Assembly (NCBI GenBank): GCA_017475845.1
Contig: JAFVEU010000102.1
Span: 1 to 11,700 of the forward strand
Direction: 5' to 3'
Length of the DNA stretch: 11,700 bases
From: Lachnospiraceae bacterium
GTDB taxonomy: Bacteria; Bacillota; Clostridia; Lachnospirales; Lachnospiraceae
Within the stretch, counting starts at the first letter, position 1; each line of letters opens with the position of its first letter. Position numbers and translations under genes: made by a program. The notes under the pieces are model-generated. The model did not search any database and was not told the origin of the DNA. It worked only from the letters and a program-made list of their open reading frames with translations. Shown one piece after another: positions 1-7,278 of this stretch.

Positions 1-38
1 AAATTTTCGAGGACGCATTTCTGCTGGGTTTTCAATTA

Positions 39-557
39 CTAGTTAGTAAGCGGGTATTCACAGGTGTAGGGCCATTTTTGGTTGTAGGGGAAGGTGTAGT
101 AGCGAAGGTATTCATATTCGGTGCCGAGGCGTTCCGCATTCTTCCGTATCGCTTCTTTGACCTTGGTGCCGATCTCCGGTTCAACGCCGTAAAGAGCGTA
201 CTGATTGATCTTTGTGACGGAAGAGGGGATCTCTGCTTTGTCTAAGGCCTGGGGAAAACAGATAAGGGTGGTCATGTCCTTATCGTAGAGACAGTAGCTG
301 AAGGATGTAAAATAGGGGTTGCCGTCAGAAACCTCTATGTATTTAAGGTTTATCTGGTTTCTGAAGGTGTCGGAGGCGATCTCTTCCACGGTTTCTCCGA
401 TATGTATGCCCATGACTTTGTTGTTCGGGCGCATGGAATGACTGTCAAGCTTAGTTACCGCAGGACCGTTTATCTCTGCGGATACGGGTACTGCGGAAAT
501 GATCACCGTGAAGGTGATGATCATGATCGCTGTGATTTTTTTCAGCTTATGAAACAT
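39..557 (-). CDS. Small exported BspA-like leucine-rich-repeat protein
   Basis: The protein is 172 residues from the ATG at 557. It begins with a typical signal peptide: KKIT, a hydrophobic stretch, then a VSA cleavage site near residue 27, so it is probably exported. The middle holds one or two degenerate BspA/LRR_5-type units (a NPYFTSFSYCLYDKDMTTLI segment, then IPSSVTKINQYALYG). The tail is rich in Tyr and Trp (YEYLRYYTFPYNQKWPYTCEY) and has no anchor or sorting motif. LRR_5 proteins are usually surface proteins of unknown ligand; this one is much shorter than most, so it may be a remnant or a minimal member. A TTG 24 bases upstream opens the same frame but has no ribosome site and spoils the signal peptide. 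The start lies inside the end of the upstream MBL gene (9-base overlap), so the two are probably cotranscribed and translationally coupled. The ribosome site is weak (GGGA). Exact role unknown. Confidence 0.75.
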   Translation of the reverse strand: MFHKLKKITAIMIITFTVIISAVPVSAEINGPAVTKLDSHSMRPNNKVMGIHIGETVEEIASDTFRNQINLKYIEVSDGNPYFTSFSYCLYDKDMTTLICFPQALDKAEIPSSVTKINQYALYGVEPEIGTKVKEAIRKNAERLGTEYEYLRYYTFPYNQKWPYTCEYPLTN

Positions 558-1401
558 CGGCTCTGATCCCGTCTTTATCAAATATAATGTCGAATTGCCC
601 TGTATCCTTTGTGTCGTAGTATTTAACCCCGTTCCTGTCCAGGATATCTGTGACTTCCCTTTCGGCAGGCTCTTCGTCGGAAGAGGTGAGGATGGTTAAA
701 AGGGGTGATGTCTTTTTTATGAGCTCCTCCGTTTTATATGCTTCTTTTCCGTGATGGGGGAATTTCAGCACATCCGAGTCTATATAGTCTTTGGAAAGCA
801 TCTCTTCAAGCCTTATGCTTTCGGCATCTCCGGTAAAGAGGATTGAGCCGTAACTGTTTTCCACTTTTACAAGGAGAGAGGAATTATTGTCATCGCTGTC
901 AGGATAGTCGCTTCTTGACGGAGGGTTGATCCTTATCCTGAAGCCCTTTTCATCTATTTCCATATCGGATGAAGGAACCTCATAGTTTAGACCTCTGTCG
1001 GAAAGGGCTTCGAGAAATTTGACGGTGCGCTTGTCGTTATTGGTGACCGGGGAGGTGATGACCCGGCGGATGTTGAAATTCTTTACGATCTTTGAAGCGC
1101 CCCCTACATGATCCTTATCGTAGTGGGAGATTATGAGAAGATCCAGGGTGCTTACATTCCGGCATATCATATCCGTTATTATCTCGTCAGCATCGTCCTT
1201 GTAGCCGCAGTCAAGCAGCATATTGAAACCGGGGGAGGATATGAGGAAAGCATCGCCCTTACCGGCGTCATAGACCGTAAGGGTAAAAGGGACAGCGCCG
1301 GAGACTGTGTTTTCCTCCGGTTTTTTCGTGCAGCCGCAGAAATTAAGGGAAAGCAGTGCCGATAAAATGATAAATGCCGAGCGCTTTGTGAATAAATCCA
1401 T
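547..1401 (-). CDS. Lipoprotein with ComEC-type metallo-beta-lactamase domain
   Basis: The protein is 284 residues. The N-terminus (MDLFTKRSAFIILSALLSLN, then FCGC at 21-24) is a lipoprotein-like signal; Cys24 (Gly at -1) or Cys22 would carry the lipid. The rest is one metallo-beta-lactamase fold of the kind found at the C-terminus of ComEC/Rec2: VYDAGKGDAFLI near 43-54, metal motif SHYDKDH at 92-98 (H93, D95, D97, H98), FTGDAE near 189-194 and FPHHG near 214-218. These supply the expected metal ligands, so a hydrolase (phosphodiesterase or nuclease type) is likely. No competence channel segment is present. Stand-alone ComEC-like MBL proteins are common in Firmicutes and their substrates are mostly unknown. 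The ATG at 1401 is chosen because GAGGGG sits 8 bases upstream; a TTG at 1407 is too close to it. It overlaps the LRR gene downstream and is divergent from the BMP gene. The substrate cannot be named. Confidence 0.85.
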   Translation of the reverse strand: MDLFTKRSAFIILSALLSLNFCGCTKKPEENTVSGAVPFTLTVYDAGKGDAFLISSPGFNMLLDCGYKDDADEIITDMICRNVSTLDLLIISHYDKDHVGGASKIVKNFNIRRVITSPVTNNDKRTVKFLEALSDRGLNYEVPSSDMEIDEKGFRIRINPPSRSDYPDSDDNNSSLLVKVENSYGSILFTGDAESIRLEEMLSKDYIDSDVLKFPHHGKEAYKTEELIKKTSPLLTILTSSDEEPAEREVTDILDRNGVKYYDTKDTGQFDIIFDKDGIRADVS

Positions 1402-1557
1402 TTTCAAATCCCCTCAAGTGGCGTATAATGTGATACAAGCGCCAAAATACAGGCGGCGTGTAACCGCTCAGAATCCGTAGGGTTCTGAATTGTTACGGCA
1501 ATTTTAAGAAGCAGGTTCCATACCGTTGATTATATACAAAAAACCGGCTGATTGTCC
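1402..1557. promoter_or_regulatory. Divergent intergenic region with interrupted palindrome
   Basis: This 156-bp gap separates the minus-strand MBL gene from the plus-strand BMP gene and must contain both promoters. The main structure is an interrupted palindrome at 1460-1496: GTAAC, cgc, TCAGAATCC, gta, GGGTTCTGA, att, GTTAC. The outer 5-bp arms match perfectly; the inner 9-bp arms match at 8 of 9 positions, and the ninth is a G-T wobble in RNA. It is centred about 80 bases from each start codon, as expected for a shared operator, but it could also be a hairpin in one transcript. TATAAT occurs at 1424-1429 on the plus strand without a good -35, and TATACA at 1533-1538 lies too close to the BMP start to be convincing. 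Individual promoters are therefore not assigned. Confidence 0.5.
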
Positions 1558-2676
1558 ATGAAGAAAGTAGCTATCGTTTTATCAGGCATTTTTATTTTAT
1601 TCCTTATAGGGCTCATTATCATCTCAAGGAATCATAAACTGAATGCTTCCCTGTTCCCGAAGGAATTCAAGATCGGAATGATACTCTGCGGGAGCCATGA
1701 TAACGGGGGATTATCCGAAGCTCATTATAAGTCGGTATTAAGCGTGGCCGAGAACAGAGGCCTGGTGCTGGAATTCTTTGAAAATGTGCCCTATGACGAG
1801 AGATGCCGTGAGAAGATAGAGGAGCTGATCTATGACGGCTGTAAGCTTATAATCCTGGATTCGGGATTCTTTGAAGAGTATTCCCTGCCGGCAGCCAAAG
1901 CCCATCCGGATACAGGCTTCATCAATTTCTACGGCAGCGGCTATTCGGAAAACTATCTCTCATTTTCCGGAAGGATGTACCAGCCCAGCTATCTCTGCGG
2001 TATGGTGGCCGGTATGCAGACCGGGAACGGACGCATAGGTTACATGGCTGCAAGTCCCGCTTCGGAGCTCATATGTGATATCAATGCCTTTACCCTGGGG
2101 GTAAGAAAGGTGAATCCCGATGCCACGGTTTACGTAGGCTATACGGATGCCACCGACGGTGTTTTGCTGATCTCACGCCTTATCGAGGGATACGGGATAG
2201 ATGTGATAATGAACAACACATACACCGATACGGTTCTCCGCTATGCGGAAAAAAGAGGCATCTGGAGTATGGGCTGTCATATGGATCATTCGGATATCTA
2301 TCCGGATTCCTATCTGACCTCCATGGTATGGGATCTTTATGATTTTTATGATTCGGAGATAATGAGCTGCAGGGAAGGACTGTTTACCGGAAAGGACATA
2401 AGGCTGGGAATCGACAGCCACTTTGTGGACATTTCTCCTTTGACTGAAAACGTTAAACCCGGAATAGCCGGGGCTGTGGCTGAAGAGAGGAACAGACTCA
2501 TAAACAGGGAATATGACGTTTTTTACGGTCCGGTATATGATTCTGAAGGGGTTTTAAGGGCCGCGGAAAATGAATCGATCCCTGATATCGAGCTTTTCAA
2601 TAATCTGAACTGGTTTGTTTCCGGAGTGGAAATATATGACAGTATGCAGGAGCAGAAACTAAATGAACCGGGCTAA
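1558..2676 (+). CDS. Membrane-anchored BMP/PnrA-like substrate-binding protein
   Basis: The protein is 372 residues. An N-terminal helix (about 3-24, VAIVLSGIFILFLIGLIIIS) has no lipobox cysteine and no clear signal-peptidase site, so it probably stays as a membrane anchor with the rest outside. The remainder reads as a type I periplasmic-binding fold of the BMP/Med/PnrA family: IGMILCGSHDNGGLSEAHY near 39-57 at the usual ligand-site opening, LIILDSGFFE, YLCGMVAGMQTGNGRIGYMA (the family's AG..A....GKVG.. region) and ADSHFV-like SHFV further on. Family members usually bind nucleosides or related small molecules for an ABC importer. No permease or ATPase is nearby. Instead the gene overlaps a hybrid sensor kinase by 14 bases, which suggests it delivers a ligand to that kinase. 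The ribosome site for ATG 1558 is poor; a TTG at 1552 is a possible alternative. Ligand unknown. Confidence 0.85.
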   Translation: MKKVAIVLSGIFILFLIGLIIISRNHKLNASLFPKEFKIGMILCGSHDNGGLSEAHYKSVLSVAENRGLVLEFFENVPYDERCREKIEELIYDGCKLIILDSGFFEEYSLPAAKAHPDTGFINFYGSGYSENYLSFSGRMYQPSYLCGMVAGMQTGNGRIGYMAASPASELICDINAFTLGVRKVNPDATVYVGYTDATDGVLLISRLIEGYGIDVIMNNTYTDTVLRYAEKRGIWSMGCHMDHSDIYPDSYLTSMVWDLYDFYDSEIMSCREGLFTGKDIRLGIDSHFVDISPLTENVKPGIAGAVAEERNRLINREYDVFYGPVYDSEGVLRAAENESIPDIELFNNLNWFVSGVEIYDSMQEQKLNEPG

Positions 2677-5446
2677 TGAGAAAGTAAGGATAGGCATTGT
2701 CTGGTGCCTTTTCATAGTTATTTTCATTATCACCGGGATGCTGATAAACAGCGGGCTTACCGCCATGGTTTTCGATTATCTGTGCAACCAGGTGGGAGTT
2801 CAGACTGATTACACCTCTGAAACGGTGTCAAACGAGCTCTTAAGGGAGATCGACAAGCTGAAGACGGTTTCGCGGATAGTCGAAAAGACCGGCAATACCG
2901 ACAGCAGTATTTTTGATGCGGTAAATTATGAGGATCAGCATGTGATAATGGGTATACAGACTCTGGATGGCACCACCCTTTCGGGCACGGCTCTTCCCGC
3001 TTCGGATTATCCCGGGATACAGGAAGCCTTCAGGGGAAATGCGGCTACCGACTATATCCCTGACAGGGGTATGCTCTTCGCCTATCCTGTTTTCAGCGGT
3101 TCAAACGTTAAATATGCGGTATATGAGCTTTTGGACGAATATGCCATGAAGGACAGCTTTTCCCTTGCTTCTCCCGACGGCAGGAAGATAATGATCTGCA
3201 CTCCCGAAGGGGAAACGGTGATGCCTTTTAAGAACGTGGAAGAAGCCGATCTCCGGAGGATGGAAGGTGCAGATTTCATGGCTGTTTTCGCAGACCTGAA
3301 TAAAAAGATGGAAATGGATTCTTCCTATGCCGAATACAGGAAGATGGATGATGAAAAGTATTTCTTTTTCGTATCGGATATTCCCCACACATCCTTCCGT
3401 TTAAGGGGATATATGGAATCCGGGGTCATGACTGCCGGTCTTGTGGATGCGATACAGATCATCATATTTGTCTTTGTGTTCCTCCTTGTGATCTACGCCG
3501 TGGGAACCCTTTATCTTATGATAGCAGCGGAAAAAGCCGGGGAGAGTGATGAGCTGAGGCGTGCCAAGCTCATCGCAGAGGATGCCAACAGGGCTAAGAG
3601 CGATTTCCTTGCCAGCATGTCCCATGAGATCAGGACTCCCATCAATGCGGTCCTTGGCATGGATGAGATGATCATAAGGGAAAGCGACAATGAGCATATA
3701 CTGGAATATGCCAGCAACATCAATAATGCGGGAAAATCCCTGTTGAACCTTATAAACGATATACTTGACTTTTCAAAGATCGAAGCCGGAAAGATGGAGA
3801 TCCTGCCGGAAGAGTACAAGACCAGCTTCCTCATTTCCGATCTGGTGAGCATGACTGCTGTCCGGGCTCATAATAAGGGGCTGGACTTTAAGGTCAATGC
3901 CGATCCCGCCCTTCCTTCGGTGCTGTATGGTGATGAGGAAAGGGTAAAGCAGTGTGTGATCAACATTCTGACCAATGCTGTTAAATATACGGAAAAGGGC
4001 AGTGTCACCTTTGACCTGAGCTTTGACCGCATATCGGAAAAAGCCATTCTCCTTCATGTGAAGGTCACGGATACCGGCATCGGTATAAAGAGAGAGGATC
4101 AGATAAGGCTCTTTTCACCCTTTGAAAGGGTGGATGAAAAGAAGAACAGGAATATCGAAGGGACCGGACTGGGACTCAGCATAGTCAGAAATCTTCTGAC
4201 CCTTATGAATTCAAAGCTGGAGCTTGAGAGTGAATACGGAAAGGGATCAGTTTTTTCCTTTGACCTTATTCAGGAGGTCAGGAACTGGAAGGAAATGGGT
4301 GATTTTGCCGAAGCCTATAAGAAGTCCATCCTTTCGCAGAATAAGTATTCCGAGCGCTTCAGGGCTCCGGATGCAAGGATACTTGTGGTGGATGATACCG
4401 AGATGAATCTTACGGTATTCAAGGGCCTGTTAAAGAAGACCAGGATCATGATCGATACGGCTATAAGCGGGAACGATACCCTGAAGATGGCCCGTAAACA
4501 GAGGTATGATATGATATTCATCGATCACAGGATGCCTGTAATGGATGGTATCGAAACCTTACGAGCCTTAAATGAAATGGATGATAACTTAAATGAGGGC
4601 GTTCCCTGCATTGCCTTTACCGCAAATGCAGGCTCCGGTTCAAACGAACAGTACAGGGCCTACGGTTTTACGGATTATATCTCCAAACCTGTCTCTTCAT
4701 CGGAACTTGAGCAGCTTATAATCAAGTATCTGCCCCCGGATAAGATAGAGATGACAGACCCGGAAGAAACGCCGGAGGTCACCTCTGAAGAGCATGTGGA
4801 TACTGCCTTTATCGAGAGCTATAAAAAGGCTGAAGGCTTAAGCTACAATGTTGCCATTGCAGGCTGCGGCGATCCGGAGCTCTTAAAGGACACGGCAGTC
4901 ACCTTCTATAACGGTATTGATGATTCCATTGAGGACATAAGGAATTTCCTTGCCAGGGGTGATATTGAAAACTATACTGTTAAGGTGCATGCGTTAAAGA
5001 GTTCCGCCAGGATAATCGGAGCCGTGGATCTCTCCAGAAAGGCCGAATATCTGGAGAGATGCGGTAATGAGAGGAACAGGGATGAGATTGAGGAAAAGAC
5101 CGAGGATATGATAAATGAATATCTGAAGGTAAGGGATTCCCTGCAGTCCATATATAACGATTACCTGAATAACATAGCTGAAGACAGCTCCGAAACGGAG
5201 AATTTCTTCAAAGAAGCCGTGAGCAGGGAAAACTTAAGGCAGTTCCTCGGCAATGTCCGGGAGTCCGTGGCGCTTTTTGATTTTGACGGAGTCACTGACA
5301 ACATAAGACTTTTAAGGGAATACAAGCTTACACCCGAACTGGAAGAGGAATTAAAGGAGCTCACCAATGCTGCTGACAGGCTGGAAGAGGATGAGGTCCT
5401 TAAGATCATAGATGCAATCGAGATAATATATGATACACGATCATAA
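2663..5446 (+). CDS. Hybrid sensor histidine kinase (HisKA-HATPase-REC-HPt)
   Basis: The protein is 927 residues. Membrane segments lie at about 10-36 and 261-289 and enclose an outside domain of roughly 220 residues that looks Cache-like (inference). The kinase core follows: phospho-acceptor H321 in SMSHEIRTP; N box near 433-441 (VINILTNAVKYT); G1 DTGIGI near 470; F box LFSPFERV near 483; G2 EGTGLGLSIV near 499-508. A receiver domain spans about 571-691, with acidic VVDD at 575-578, D621 in FIDHRMPVMDG and K675 in ISKP. An HPt domain at about 735-830 has H776 in KVHALKSSARIIGA. A charged helical tail of about 95 residues ends the protein. This is a full intramolecular phosphorelay, but no output regulator lies next to it. 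AGGAG at 2648-2652 is 10 bases from the ATG. It overlaps the BMP gene by 14 bases and is followed 31 bases later by the LRR/BIG2 gene. Confidence 0.95.
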   Translation: MNRANEKVRIGIVWCLFIVIFIITGMLINSGLTAMVFDYLCNQVGVQTDYTSETVSNELLREIDKLKTVSRIVEKTGNTDSSIFDAVNYEDQHVIMGIQTLDGTTLSGTALPASDYPGIQEAFRGNAATDYIPDRGMLFAYPVFSGSNVKYAVYELLDEYAMKDSFSLASPDGRKIMICTPEGETVMPFKNVEEADLRRMEGADFMAVFADLNKKMEMDSSYAEYRKMDDEKYFFFVSDIPHTSFRLRGYMESGVMTAGLVDAIQIIIFVFVFLLVIYAVGTLYLMIAAEKAGESDELRRAKLIAEDANRAKSDFLASMSHEIRTPINAVLGMDEMIIRESDNEHILEYASNINNAGKSLLNLINDILDFSKIEAGKMEILPEEYKTSFLISDLVSMTAVRAHNKGLDFKVNADPALPSVLYGDEERVKQCVINILTNAVKYTEKGSVTFDLSFDRISEKAILLHVKVTDTGIGIKREDQIRLFSPFERVDEKKNRNIEGTGLGLSIVRNLLTLMNSKLELESEYGKGSVFSFDLIQEVRNWKEMGDFAEAYKKSILSQNKYSERFRAPDARILVVDDTEMNLTVFKGLLKKTRIMIDTAISGNDTLKMARKQRYDMIFIDHRMPVMDGIETLRALNEMDDNLNEGVPCIAFTANAGSGSNEQYRAYGFTDYISKPVSSSELEQLIIKYLPPDKIEMTDPEETPEVTSEEHVDTAFIESYKKAEGLSYNVAIAGCGDPELLKDTAVTFYNGIDDSIEDIRNFLARGDIENYTVKVHALKSSARIIGAVDLSRKAEYLERCGNERNRDEIEEKTEDMINEYLKVRDSLQSIYNDYLNNIAEDSSETENFFKEAVSRENLRQFLGNVRESVALFDFDGVTDNIRLLREYKLTPELEEELKELTNAADRLEEDEVLKIIDAIEIIYDTRS

Positions 5447-5477
5447 CTATATAAATAAAGGGAGCGAGGGGTTAAAA

Positions 5478-7034
5478 ATGAATAACAGTTTTAATAAGAG
5501 GATAGCAGTACTGACTGCTTTTGTTCTTGCGGCTTTGATAACTGTGCCTGCTTTTGCCGGCAGTATTGAGAGCAGTGGGTATGCTTTTCCGGATGAGACC
5601 GGAAAAGCGGAGGTCACGGGCTTTATACAGCTTCCGGACGGAACGGAGCTGCTTCCCGTTACAGGCGATAATTTCCCGGATGACAGCTTCAGACTTTATA
5701 TGACTGCAGCTCTTATGAAATACGGCGCCGGGGTGGAAGCCAGATACGGCGTTAATCCCATGATATCCATGAACGGTGTCTGGTATTATGCAAAAACCGG
5801 AATACCGGCAGTGACTGCCCTTTCCCCGGATAACAGAGGCGTTAAGGACCTTACCGGAATTGAGTATTTCACCTATTTACAGCAGATCTCGGTATCCGGT
5901 AATGAGCTTACGACCCTTGATCTTTCCGCTAACAAGGAGCTTACGGCTCTGGACTGTTCGCATAATCATCTTACATCCCTTAATGTTTCCGCGTGTACGA
6001 AGCTTACGGGTCTAAACTGCTCGCACAATGATCTTACTTCCCTTGATATTTCTGCCTGTACGGAGCTTACGGGATTAAATGTCATGAGCAATAAGCTTAT
6101 TTCCCTTGACATTTCCAATAATAAAAAGCTCACGGCCTTTGCCTGCACCTTTAATGCCGTTCCTCTTCTGGATTTCAGGGGGAATACGGTTCTTGATCCC
6201 TTTGACAGCGATTCCTTCAATGTATCCCTGCAGAAGGGCACTCTTACCATAGTCTGCGATCCCGGTTCGAAATTTGTGGAATTCTGTGAATTATACGGTA
6301 TTCCCTATACCTTTGCGGTATTGAAAACAAGGCCTCAGGTTTCGGGGCCGGAGGGGGACCAGGTTGTCATGGTAAAGGAGAAAGCGGATCTTTCCCTTAT
6401 CCTCTCAAAGCTTGCGGGGAATGAAAAGATAAAGAAGTATGAGCTTTCTTCAAAGGAATTTGCCTCCATTGACAAGAAGGGGGTTCTGAAGGGCAAAAAG
6501 CCCGGAAGGGTCACTGTTACTGCCTTAAGCGAAGGCGGTAAGAGCGTAACCTACCCCGTTACCATCGAAAAGGCTGAGTGCCGGGAAAAGAAGCTAAAGA
6601 GCGTTTCCCTGGATGAAGTGTTCTTTGCCTTTGACAACATTCAGGGTACCGTATATGCTCCGGATGCCTTTTTAAGCTCAAACAGCGAAGTGGCGGACAT
6701 TGACGGGGTTTCCGGCAAGATCGTGATCAGGGGCCGGGGGACTGCGAAGATCACGGCTCTTTACGGCAGCGGAAAGAATGCCGCAAGGATCTCCTATAAG
6801 ATAAAGGCGGATATTCCGAAGCTCAATAAGACAAAGGTGTATTTAAAGACCGGGGAGAGCTTTAAGCTTAAGCTTAAGAACACCAAAGACAAGGCTGCCT
6901 TCTTTTCCTCGGATGAGGCTGTTGCAATTGTAGGGAGTGCTTCAGGGGAGATCACTGCCGTACAAAAAGGCACCGCGAAGATCTACGCGGTACTTAACGG
7001 TATGAGATTTGAGTGTACTGTGATCGTGGTCTGA
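5478..7034 (+). CDS. Secreted leucine-rich-repeat and BIG2-like surface protein
   Basis: The protein is 518 residues from ATG 5478, which has GAGGGG six bases upstream; an in-frame ATG at 5430 overlaps the kinase end and has no ribosome site. Residues 1-27 form a signal peptide ending in AFA. Residues about 60-130 resemble the region before LRRs in such proteins (FPDDSFRLYM, then a segment ending LTGIEYFTYLQQI). Residues about 137-238 are leucine-rich repeats of 21 residues, pattern LTxLxCSxNxLTSLDxSxCTx, with four consecutive units after a shorter one. Residues about 285-368, 369-445 and 446-518 look like three bacterial Ig-like (BIG2) modules, with lines such as GVLKGKKPGRVTVTALS and GEITAVQKGTAKIYAVL. 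No LPXTG or C-terminal membrane segment is present, so attachment is unclear. It is probably a secreted adhesin or binding protein. It lies last in the BMP-kinase cluster and may share its promoter. Confidence 0.88.
   Translation: MNNSFNKRIAVLTAFVLAALITVPAFAGSIESSGYAFPDETGKAEVTGFIQLPDGTELLPVTGDNFPDDSFRLYMTAALMKYGAGVEARYGVNPMISMNGVWYYAKTGIPAVTALSPDNRGVKDLTGIEYFTYLQQISVSGNELTTLDLSANKELTALDCSHNHLTSLNVSACTKLTGLNCSHNDLTSLDISACTELTGLNVMSNKLISLDISNNKKLTAFACTFNAVPLLDFRGNTVLDPFDSDSFNVSLQKGTLTIVCDPGSKFVEFCELYGIPYTFAVLKTRPQVSGPEGDQVVMVKEKADLSLILSKLAGNEKIKKYELSSKEFASIDKKGVLKGKKPGRVTVTALSEGGKSVTYPVTIEKAECREKKLKSVSLDEVFFAFDNIQGTVYAPDAFLSSNSEVADIDGVSGKIVIRGRGTAKITALYGSGKNAARISYKIKADIPKLNKTKVYLKTGESFKLKLKNTKDKAAFFSSDEAVAIVGSASGEITAVQKGTAKIYAVLNGMRFECTVIVV
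5937..6188 (+). repeat. Four 63-bp tandem repeats coding LRR units
   Basis: The marker (g/a)agcttacg recurs at 5937, 6000 and 6063 and, as aagctcacg, at 6126, giving an exact 63-bp period (21 codons). The second and third units are closest in sequence; the last has diverged both in DNA and in the LRR consensus. Such a stretch can gain or lose units by slippage or recombination, which would change the length of the LRR domain. Confidence 0.8.
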
Positions 7035-7038
7035 TATG

Positions 7039-7092
7039 CTACGCCTCCGCTGTCGTGCCGTGAGTAAGCAGACACGACAGCGGAGGCTGTAG
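7039..7092 (+). terminator. Long hairpin after the LRR/BIG2 gene
   Basis: A perfect 15-bp inverted repeat (arms 7043-7057 and 7073-7087, GCCTCCGCTGTCGTG and its complement) encloses a 15-base loop. The outer CTAC/GTAG arms add four pairs across a single bulged T at 7088. It starts five bases after the stop codon. No T tract follows on either strand, so it is not a textbook intrinsic terminator. It may end or stabilise the transcript 3' end, or shield the cluster from the oppositely oriented tRNA transcript. Confidence 0.6.
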
Positions 7093-7122
7093 AATAAACC
7101 CGATTTGCAAACAAATCGGGTT
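7091..7122 (-). terminator. Intrinsic terminator of the tRNA-Thr gene
   Basis: A perfect 11-bp inverted repeat AACCCGATTTG / CAAATCGGGTT (7097-7107 and 7112-7122) has a 4-base loop and starts four bases after the tRNA 3' end on the minus strand. The minus-strand sequence after the stem is T-rich (TTTATT, overlapping the stem end), which fits Rho-independent termination. Confidence 0.72.
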
Positions 7123-7125
7123 ATA

Positions 7126-7198
<73 letters not shown>

Positions 7199-7200
7199 AG

Positions 7201-7223
7201 ACCTATATAGTCTACTATATGGT
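7201..7223. promoter_or_regulatory. Imperfect palindrome between tRNA-Thr and flavodiiron genes
   Basis: ACC-t-ATATAGT, CT, ACTATATGGT is a 10-bp inverted repeat with one extra T at 7204. It lies just outside the tRNA 5' end and its right arm touches the candidate flavodiiron -10, so it covers both possible promoters. On the minus strand it overlaps a possible tRNA promoter (TTGATT, 17 bases, TAGACT). It could be an operator or chance AT-rich symmetry. Confidence 0.4.
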
Positions 7224-7228
7224 ACAAT
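7220..7228 (+). promoter_or_regulatory. Extended -10 promoter for flavodiiron gene
   Basis: TGG-TACAAT matches an extended -10 (TGn plus five of six consensus bases). No good -35 is seen 16-18 bases upstream, which is tolerated in extended -10 promoters. Transcription would start near 7235, about 45 bases before the coding start and just before the stem-loop at 7239-7254. Confidence 0.45.
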
Positions 7229-7238
7229 AAAAATCAAG

Positions 7239-7254
7239 AGCGGTAAAAACCGCT
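7239..7254 (+). promoter_or_regulatory. 5'-UTR stem-loop before flavodiiron gene
   Basis: AGCGGT-AAAA-ACCGCT is a perfect 6-bp hairpin with a 4-base loop, 11 bases before the AGGAAG ribosome site. It has no T tract on the plus strand, so it is more likely a 5' stabilising stem or protein site than a terminator. Confidence 0.45.
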
Positions 7255-7278
7255 TAAACAAAGAAAGGAAGAATGGAT

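Noticed and set aside
1108..1365. Plus-strand open frame inside the MBL gene
   Set aside because: It is antisense to a clear MBL coding sequence with catalytic motifs, has no ribosome site and no recognisable domain.
5430..5477. Upstream in-frame ATG for the LRR/BIG2 protein
   Set aside because: It overlaps the kinase end and has no ribosome site; it would put 16 charged or polar residues before the signal peptide, while ATG 5478 has GAGGGG at good distance.
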